DNA of 26,431 nucleotides from RGIG1681 sp045650505. Its GTDB lineage: Bacteria; Bacillota; Clostridia; Christensenellales; UBA1242. The notes under the pieces were generated by a model. It was given only the letters and a program-made list of their open reading frames with translations, was not told where the DNA came from and ran no database searches. The stretch is taken from contig JAZRRE010000022.1 of assembly GCA_045650505.1 (NCBI GenBank), positions 1-26,431 on the forward strand, read 5' to 3'. Position numbers and translations under genes: made by a program. Shown here piece by piece: positions 1-4,469 of the stretch. The first letter of the stretch is position 1. Every line of letters begins with the position of its first letter.

Positions 1-1
1 A

Positions 2-577
2 ATTAAAAAACAAAAATTTCAAAAACAACTTGTTTCAAAGTATGATGCTGTTATAACTGATATAGAAGTTTTTTCAGGAAAGTCCGAATTAAAAATAGGA
101 GATATTGTTAAGGTTGGTGATTTAATAGTTGATTCTGAAAATGTTGCGGAAGCAAAAGTAAAAGGTAAAGTGTATTTTTCGGCAAGTTTTTTGCATAACA
201 GATATGTGCAAAAAATGAAATATACAGGAAAATTTTTAGTTAATAAAACTTTTTATTTTTTCAATAAAAAATTGTTTGATAGGCAAAATCATATATATTT
301 TTCAAAATATTTAACAAAAAAATGCGATTTTTATATTATGGAAAATTATTTATTTCCAATTAAATGTATAAGTGAGTATTATTTTGAATGTGATGTAGTA
401 AATGAAATAGTTGAATTTGAAACTGTTGAAGATGATTTAAAACAAAAGCTTTATGATGAAGTTTGTTTAAAAATTCCAAAAGATGCAAATATTTTAAATA
501 CATATTATTCAATAGTGAAAGAAGGCGACTTAACAAGGCTTGATTGTTTTGTTGAGGCTAATGTTAGTTTGATTTAA
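2..577 (+). CDS. yqfD: YqfD-family sporulation protein, C-terminal part (5' end outside window)
   Basis: The reading frame is open from base 2 and runs to TAA at 575-577, so the first ATG at 170 is internal and the gene begins before the window. About 191 residues are visible, roughly half of a usual YqfD of around 400. The stretch encoded by bases 35-175 has the family's pattern: a basic segment, then V-x-D-I-E-V-x-S-G-K-x-x-x-K-x-G-D-I-V-K-x-G-D-L-I-V, then an alternating region resembling the family's small beta barrel. YqfD is a membrane-associated protein linked to stage IV of sporulation in Bacillus; its biochemical role is not established. The neighbour ybeY fits the Bacillota order yqfC-yqfD-phoH-pgpH-ybeY, but phoH and pgpH are absent here. 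The sequence is divergent, so the family call is probable rather than certain, and it does not prove the organism sporulates. Confidence 0.65.
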   Translation: MKKQKFQKQLVSKYDAVITDIEVFSGKSELKIGDIVKVGDLIVDSENVAEAKVKGKVYFSASFLHNRYVQKMKYTGKFLVNKTFYFFNKKLFDRQNHIYFSKYLTKKCDFYIMENYLFPIKCISEYYFECDVVNEIVEFETVEDDLKQKLYDEVCLKIPKDANILNTYYSIVKEGDLTRLDCFVEANVSLI

Positions 578-600
578 ACACACACACGTGTGTTTTTATT
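576..600 (+). terminator. Rho-independent terminator after yqfD
   Basis: An 8-bp stem (576-583 with 588-595, loop ACAC) is followed by an interrupted T run. It overlaps the stop codon. The stem is A/C on one side and G/T on the other, so it is only moderately stable, but the next gene has its own promoter. Confidence 0.6.
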
Positions 601-615
601 TTGTAAAAGATTTGT

Positions 616-645
616 TTTACTTTTTTATGTTTTTTATAGTATAAT
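616..645 (+). promoter_or_regulatory. Vegetative promoter of the ybeY-era-recO operon
   Basis: TTTACT (616-621) and a perfect TATAAT (640-645) are separated by 18 bases. The predicted transcript starts about 10 bases before the ribosome site of ybeY, giving a very short leader. Confidence 0.6.
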
Positions 646-662
646 TTATTTGAGGAGTTATT

Positions 663-1157
663 ATGAAAAGTATTATCGAAGTTTCAGGTAGAGTTTCATC
701 AAAGTATAAAGAACTTGCTGAAAAAGTTGCACTTGATTGTATTAAGTGTATGAGTCAGCCTGATAAATTGGAAGTTGCAATTAAATTTGTTTCTGAAAAA
801 GAAATGATTGAAATTAATTCAAATTACAGAGGAATCTCAAAAGTTACTGATGTGCTTTCTTTTCCAGCTGTTGATTTAAATGTTGGTGAGATTCTTGATT
901 TAGATGATGAAGAAAATATTTATTTAATTGGTGATAATGGTTTGGTTCACTTTGGTGATATGGCAATTTGTATGGTTCAATTAAAAAAACAAGCAAAAGA
1001 ATATGGTGTTTCTAATGAAGAAGAACTTAAAAAATTGGTCATCCATAGTATGTTGCATTTTATGGGATACGACCACATTAAAGATGCTGATTATGAAATT
1101 ATGAATAAGAAAGAAATGGTTCTTGATAGTTTGATAAAAATAAAGGTTGGTGAATAA
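663..1157 (+). CDS. ybeY: Endoribonuclease YbeY (rRNA maturation factor)
   Basis: YbeY is a zinc-dependent endoribonuclease involved in 16S rRNA 3'-end maturation and ribosome quality control. The 164-aa product has the family's usual length. The metal-binding triad H-x3-H-x5-H is intact at His128, His132 and His138 inside HSMLHFMGYDH. The central T-D-V-L-S-F-P motif is also present, near residues 61-67. The ATG at 663 follows GAGGAG (652-657) with five bases between. It is the first gene of the operon, and its TAA ends one base before the era start codon. In Bacillus, dgkA and cdd lie between ybeY and era; here they are missing. The identification is secure from the catalytic motif and the neighbouring era. 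Confidence 0.96.
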   Translation: MKSIIEVSGRVSSKYKELAEKVALDCIKCMSQPDKLEVAIKFVSEKEMIEINSNYRGISKVTDVLSFPAVDLNVGEILDLDDEENIYLIGDNGLVHFGDMAICMVQLKKQAKEYGVSNEEELKKLVIHSMLHFMGYDHIKDADYEIMNKKEMVLDSLIKIKVGE

Positions 1158-1158
1158 T

Positions 1159-2049
1159 ATGAGTTTTAAATCTGGATTCGTTGCTATAATTGGTAAACCT
1201 AATGTTGGAAAAAGTTCGCTTGTTAATGCACTTGTTGGAGAAAAGGTGTCAATTACAAGTCCTAAAGCACAAACAACCAGAAATAGAATTTTTGGTATAA
1301 AAAATGGAGAAGATTATCAAATTGTTTTTGTTGATACACCTGGTGTTCAGCATACAAAAACAAAACTTGGGGAATATATGACCCAAGCAACTGATGGTGC
1401 TACAACTGATGTTGATGCTATTGTTATTGTTTTAGATGCACTTCGTGTAAATCAAGAGGATTTTAAAATTATTGAAAGATATAAAAAGGTTAAGTGTCCT
1501 GTGTTGGTTGTTGTGAATAAAATTGAAACAACTAACTTTGAAAAAATGTATCCAATATTAGATAAGTTAAATAAATATGATTTTGTTAAAAAATTTATTA
1601 CTACATCTGCAATTCGAGGTTTGAATGTTGATGAACTTGAGAAAGATTTGCTTGAATGTTTGCCAGAAGGTGATGCATATTATCCAAGAGATGAATATAC
1701 AGATAAGTCAGTTAGATTTATGTGTCAAGAAATAATTCGTGAAAAAGCATTGTTGTTTTTGCAGGAAGAAATTCCTCATGGAATTGCTATTGAAATTATG
1801 ACGTTTATTGATGATGAAAAATGCATTAAAATTGATGCAAATATTGTTACAGAAAGTGCAAGACATAAACAAATAATTATTGGTGCAAATGGTTCAATGT
1901 TAAAACAAATTGGAACAGCTGCTAGGAGAGATATTGAAGAATTAACTGGTACAAAAGTTATGATTGAACTTTTTGTAAAAGTTAAGAAAGATTGGAAAGA
2001 TGATGCAGTTGCACTTACTGAATTTGGATTTAATAAAAAAGATATTTAA
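1159..2049 (+). CDS. era: GTPase Era
   Basis: Era is an essential GTPase that binds 16S rRNA near its 3' end and assists 30S subunit assembly at the cytoplasmic membrane. The 296-aa product has the typical length and order: a Ras-like G domain, then a KH RNA-binding domain. G1 is GKPNVGKS (residues 12-19), G2 lies in SPKAQTTR, G3 is DTPG (from residue 59), G4 is NKIE (from residue 120; NKxD is usual and the last residue varies), and G5 is in TSAIRG. The KH loop is I-I-G-A-N-G-S near residue 242. In-frame TTG (1147) and GTG (1150) codons lie upstream, but ATG 1159 gives the canonical N-terminus and is preceded by GGTGA (1149-1153) at a workable spacing. Translation is probably coupled to ybeY, which stops one base earlier. 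YbeY and Era act on the same end of 16S rRNA, so the pairing is functional as well as positional. Confidence 0.97.
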   Translation: MSFKSGFVAIIGKPNVGKSSLVNALVGEKVSITSPKAQTTRNRIFGIKNGEDYQIVFVDTPGVQHTKTKLGEYMTQATDGATTDVDAIVIVLDALRVNQEDFKIIERYKKVKCPVLVVVNKIETTNFEKMYPILDKLNKYDFVKKFITTSAIRGLNVDELEKDLLECLPEGDAYYPRDEYTDKSVRFMCQEIIREKALLFLQEEIPHGIAIEIMTFIDDEKCIKIDANIVTESARHKQIIIGANGSMLKQIGTAARRDIEELTGTKVMIELFVKVKKDWKDDAVALTEFGFNKKDI

Positions 2050-2104
2050 CCTGTGTATAAAAACTTGAAACTTGTGCAATATTTATTTACAAGGAGCTAA
2101 AGTT

Positions 2105-2260
2105 ATGAGTGATATGAAAAGAATAAAAGTTGCAAGAAAACTTGCTTATAATATTTTTGAAAAAACAGGAAAGATTGAAGATTATAAAACATTTAAAAAT
2201 ATTGATAATTTAGTTAAATCATATGAAAAAGAAAATGAATTTAATGGATATGGAATGTAG
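2105..2260 (+). CDS. yqzL: Small YqzL-like protein (51 aa)
   Basis: This short gene starts at ATG 2105, eight bases after a good AAGGAG (2091-2096), and encodes 51 residues. A longer reading from 2072 would start upstream of that ribosome site and is unlikely. The core, aromatic-x-I-F-E-K-T-G-K-I-E-D-Y-x-x-F-K (residues 15-31), resembles YqzL, the roughly 47-residue protein encoded between era and recO in Bacillus, whose pattern I recall as W-x-x-F-x-x-T-G-x-x-x-x-Y-L-x-Y-K. The first aromatic is Tyr here instead of Trp. The position between era and recO agrees exactly. Its function is unknown in any organism as far as I know. It carries a basic N-terminus and no membrane segment. Confidence 0.6.
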   Translation: MSDMKRIKVARKLAYNIFEKTGKIEDYKTFKNIDNLVKSYEKENEFNGYGM

Positions 2261-2279
2261 AAAAGTGCAATATTTTTAA

Positions 2280-2326
2280 AAATTTATTAAATTTAATCAA
2301 AAATTTTAACGAAATTTATTAAATTT
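2280..2326 (+). repeat. Two identical 15-base A+T-rich direct repeats upstream of recO
   Basis: The 15-mer AAATTTATTAAATTT occurs at 2280-2294 and again at 2312-2326, with start points 32 bases apart (about three helical turns). Each copy is close to a palindrome. They fill most of the 87-base gap between the yqzL-like gene and recO. They could be a protein-binding site or simply A+T-rich drift. Confidence 0.5.
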
Positions 2327-2347
2327 TGCGTTTTTATCTATTTTGCT

Positions 2348-3085
2348 ATGGAAGAAATTAAAACAAAAGGTGTTGTGATTAAGGCAGTTGATTATAAAGA
2401 TAGTGATAAGATTGTCACTATCTTTTCTGCTGATTTTGGACTTATCAAAGCAAGGGTTAGAGGTGTTAAAAAAGCAAAAGCAAAACTTGCATTTGCTGTT
2501 CAGCCATTTGCACTTATTGAATTTTTGCTTACTGAAAAGGGTGGGTTTTATACAGTTATAAATGCTTCTAGTATTGATCAATTTTTTAATATCACAACAG
2601 ATTTTGATAACTATATTTTTATGCTTGGTTCACTTGAAGTTTGCGAAAAAACAGTTAAGCAAAACAGCCCTGAACCGGAACTTTTTATGCTCTTATTAAA
2701 TGCACTTAATGAAGTGTGTTATAAAGGAACAAATTCTATGAATGTGTTTATTAAATTTATGATTGAAGCACTTTCTGTGTTGGGTTTCAATTTAGAACTT
2801 GAAACTTGTTCACTTTGCGGTGAAAAATTATCTAATAAAATTTATCCTTTTTCATATGATTACAATGGAATGCTTTGCCCGAAATGTTCAAACAAAAATG
2901 AATTTTTAGAACTTACTATGGGTGAATTTGCAATTTTGGAAAAGATTAATTTTACCAATATATCTAATTTATCTTCACTTAAATTTATGTCAAGAAATGA
3001 CCTTATTTCAGTGATTACTTTATTAGTTAAAATCTTTAGAATTAGAGCAGATGAAGAAATTGAAACAATAAAACAATTTTTATAG
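2348..3085 (+). CDS. recO: DNA repair protein RecO
   Basis: RecO works with RecR and RecF in the RecFOR pathway, loading RecA onto SSB-coated single-stranded DNA. The 245-aa product has the usual length. The N-terminal OB-fold segment reads K-T-K-G-V-V-I-K-x-x-D-Y-K-D-S-D-K-I-V-T, followed by the family's R-G-V-K-K motif. A zinc-binding set of four cysteines sits at C154, C157, C177 and C180. ATG 2348 is the first start codon after an in-frame stop at 2306 and matches the family N-terminus, yet no ribosome-binding sequence is visible in front of it. The gap before it holds a repeated 15-mer, and its first codons form a strong hairpin. It belongs to the ybeY operon and is followed by an unrecognised gene. 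Confidence 0.95.
   Translation: MEEIKTKGVVIKAVDYKDSDKIVTIFSADFGLIKARVRGVKKAKAKLAFAVQPFALIEFLLTEKGGFYTVINASSIDQFFNITTDFDNYIFMLGSLEVCEKTVKQNSPEPELFMLLLNALNEVCYKGTNSMNVFIKFMIEALSVLGFNLELETCSLCGEKLSNKIYPFSYDYNGMLCPKCSNKNEFLELTMGEFAILEKINFTNISNLSSLKFMSRNDLISVITLLVKIFRIRADEEIETIKQFL
2396..2426 (+). promoter_or_regulatory. Terminator-like hairpin inside the 5' end of recO
   Basis: A perfect 11-bp inverted repeat (2396-2406 with 2415-2425, eight-base loop) ends in a short T run, about 50 bases after the recO start codon. It encodes codons 17-26, the conserved K-D-S-D-K-I-V-T-I-F region. It could act as an attenuator or slow translation; it may also be chance. Confidence 0.4.
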
Positions 3086-3098
3086 AGAGGAATATTTT

Positions 3099-3434
3099 AT
3101 GGTTGAGTCTAAATTAAAAATAGCATTTAAAAATTATTACAAATCGTTATACGGTAGATTGCCATCTGCTGAAATGCTTGATTCTTTTCAGTCTTTTGCT
3201 CTTGGTAAAAATAGTGATAAAGTGATGGCTGAAAGTGTTTGTGGTGTTAGTTTAGATGGGATTGTATCTAATAGAATAGCTTTTAGGCACCAATATGAAT
3301 TTGTTTATGATGTGGTTCCAACGGAAGAACAACTTGATGTGTTTATTGCTTTTAGAATTGGTGCATTAAAAAACGATAAACTTTTAGTTGAAATTTGTGC
3401 TAAAATTAACCAAGGTGGTCAACCTGTTTTATAA
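3099..3434 (+). CDS. Unrecognised 111-aa protein made of two copies of one unit
   Basis: I do not recognise a family. ATG 3099 follows GAGAGG (3085-3090), 13 bases after the recO stop, so it is the last gene of the ybeY-era-recO operon and is followed by a terminator. The protein is soluble-looking, with no signal peptide or membrane segment. Residues 10-48 and 62-100 align without gaps at an offset of 52: F10/F62, Y14/Y66, Y18/Y70, P22/P74, E25/E77, L27/L79, D28/D80, F30/F82, F33/F85, G36/G88 and C48/C100 are identical, 11 of 39 positions. Each unit looks helical: an aromatic-rich helix, a proline turn, then a helix with the pattern E-x-L-D-x-F-x-x-F. This suggests a pseudo-twofold helical domain. 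Function is open; co-transcription with ribosome-assembly and recombination genes is the only clue. Confidence 0.8.
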   Translation: MVESKLKIAFKNYYKSLYGRLPSAEMLDSFQSFALGKNSDKVMAESVCGVSLDGIVSNRIAFRHQYEFVYDVVPTEEQLDVFIAFRIGALKNDKLLVEICAKINQGGQPVL

Positions 3435-3442
3435 ATTAGAAC

Positions 3443-3469
3443 AATGTAGTTAGTCTGCATTTTTATTTT
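3443..3469 (+). terminator. Terminator of the ybeY-recO operon
   Basis: A 7-bp stem containing one G-U pair (3443-3449 with 3455-3461, five-base loop) is followed by TTTATTTT, nine bases after the stop of the 111-aa gene. Confidence 0.65.
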
Positions 3470-3563
3470 GAAAATTTTAGCAATGAAATTTATAATGATT
3501 ATTAATTATTTTTATAAAAAAAATTACTTATAATACTCATTAAAAGTTGTTATGGGAGAATTG

Positions 3564-3593
3564 TTGACTTTAATGTTTTTCAGCATTTATAGT
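3564..3593 (+). promoter_or_regulatory. Promoter of the 197-aa CxxC protein gene
   Basis: TTGACT (3564-3569) and TATAGT (3588-3593) are spaced by 18 bases, which would give a leader of only about 20 bases. A second perfect TATAAT at 3529-3534 lacks a good -35 box, so the downstream pair is preferred. Confidence 0.55.
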
Positions 3594-3619
3594 TGAAATT
3601 GTACGATAGGAGGTACTTT

Positions 3620-4213
3620 ATGGAAAACATTAAAAGATTGCAATCTTATTACTTTGAATGTCCTTGTTGCAAAACAACACAAAAAAGATTGTTTGAATAT
3701 TATGCAAAATTTCATGGACTTATTGATGAAAAAGAAAGGCTTGATAATTTTCGTGACCCTTCAATGCTTGAAAGAGTAATTATTGATGGTAATGAAGAGA
3801 GGAAAACTATCAAAATTGAAAATGAATCAATTTATAGATGTGGTATGTGTTATGAATTTTTTAAGTTTGAAGATAATTGTTCGGAGCCAAGACGTCTTTC
3901 AGAACCTGAAAAACTAGATGCACTTGCAAGAATTAAACCAATTCAAACATCTCCAGATATTGCAATTATGAATTCAGTTGCTTTTTTTGATAAACTTTTA
4001 AATGAAAATGGTTGTACATTAGGTCCTAATGGGGAAATTGTTATTCGTGGCAATAACGGGGTGATTTATACTTTTGATATAGCTAGCGCTCTTGTTGATG
4101 CGTTTTACAGTAATCCTAATATGGCAATCAATGAAAACTATAAGTGGCCAAGTGGCAAGTCTGTTATAACAAAGCCAATCAATACGCAAGAACCAATGTT
4201 GAAAGATGCATAA
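3620..4213 (+). CDS. Unrecognised 197-aa protein with two CxxC pairs (putative zinc ribbon)
   Basis: I do not recognise a family. ATG 3620 sits six bases after a perfect AGGAGG (3608-3613); an upstream in-frame TTG at 3593 has no such site and is rejected. Two cysteine knuckles, C14-P-C-C17 and C74-G-M-C77, are separated by 56 residues and could together hold one zinc ion. The segment between them is charged and mixed helix/strand, and carries another Cys nearby (C16), with C87 just after the second knuckle. The C-terminal half (about residues 100-197) has a helical stretch, then L-G-P-N-G-E-I-V-I-R-G-N-N-G-V-I-Y-T-F-D, which looks like a beta hairpin, then a short helix. There is no signal peptide or membrane segment, so it is probably cytoplasmic. 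It is transcribed alone, with its own promoter and strong terminator, between the recO operon and ppdK. Confidence 0.85.
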   Translation: MENIKRLQSYYFECPCCKTTQKRLFEYYAKFHGLIDEKERLDNFRDPSMLERVIIDGNEERKTIKIENESIYRCGMCYEFFKFEDNCSEPRRLSEPEKLDALARIKPIQTSPDIAIMNSVAFFDKLLNENGCTLGPNGEIVIRGNNGVIYTFDIASALVDAFYSNPNMAINENYKWPSGKSVITKPINTQEPMLKDA

Positions 4214-4230
4214 AATTAAAATATTTAGTA

Positions 4231-4259
4231 AAAAGGCAGCAAAAATGCTGCTTTTTTTA
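4231..4259 (+). terminator. Strong terminator after the 197-aa gene
   Basis: The stem GCAGCA/TGCTGC (4236-4241 with 4246-4251, loop AAAA) is extended by A/T pairs and followed by eight T residues. Confidence 0.9.
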
Positions 4260-4303
4260 TTAGTCATATTTTGATTTGAATGTTCAATGTGAAATTAATT
4301 TTC

Positions 4304-4318
4304 TTGTGTTATACACAA
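4304..4318. promoter_or_regulatory. Palindromic operator-like site upstream of ppdK
   Basis: TTGTGT and ACACAA (4304-4309 and 4313-4318) form a perfect inverted repeat around a three-base centre. It lies about 75 bases before the ppdK -35 box. The half-site resembles that of Rex-type redox regulators (TTGTGA...TCACAA), but the spacing is shorter than a Rex site, so no regulator is assigned. Confidence 0.4.
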
Positions 4319-4360
4319 TATATAGTTATTAAGTGGTAATTTTAGTCGTATAAATTGTAT

Positions 4361-4376
4361 CAAATTTAAAAATTTG
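4361..4376. promoter_or_regulatory. Second palindrome, immediately upstream of the ppdK -35 box
   Basis: CAAATTT (4361-4367) and AAATTTG (4370-4376) are perfect inverted copies around two bases. The site ends ten bases before the -35 element, a position suited to an activator or an UP-like element. Its pure A/T core makes a chance origin quite possible. Confidence 0.35.
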
Positions 4377-4386
4377 TAAAAAATTA

Positions 4387-4415
4387 TTGATTTAAAAAAA
4401 GTGTTTTGATATAAT
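4387..4415 (+). promoter_or_regulatory. ppdK promoter with extended -10
   Basis: TTGATT (4387-4392) and TATAAT (4410-4415) are separated by exactly 17 bases, and a TG at 4407-4408 makes an extended -10. It is one of the strongest promoters in the window, consistent with the codon bias of the gene. Confidence 0.8.
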
Positions 4416-4424
4416 CGTAAGTGG

Positions 4425-4445
4425 CTGGTGGACTTTTTTCACCGG
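4425..4445 (+). promoter_or_regulatory. Hairpin at the 5' end of the ppdK leader
   Basis: Bases 4425-4430 pair with 4440-4445 (one T-G pair) around a nine-base loop, within a few bases of the predicted transcription start and 12 bases before the ribosome site AAGGAG. Stem-loops in this position can protect abundant messages from decay; this role is inferred. Confidence 0.4.
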
Positions 4446-4469
4446 AATAAAAATTCAAGGAGAAAATTT

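Noticed and set aside
1516..1527. Era G4 motif reads NKIE instead of NKxD, suggesting a defective GTPase.
   Set aside because: All other motifs and the KH domain are intact, and Glu at this position is a mild change; there is no further sign of decay.
2052..2060. TTATACACA on the minus strand here, and on the plus strand at 4309-4317, matching a DnaA box; possible replication origin near dnaG and rpoD.
   Set aside because: Only two isolated copies over 2 kb apart, without clusters, an unwinding region or dnaA/dnaN nearby. In such A+T-rich sequence one or two copies are expected by chance, and the second is part of a palindrome.
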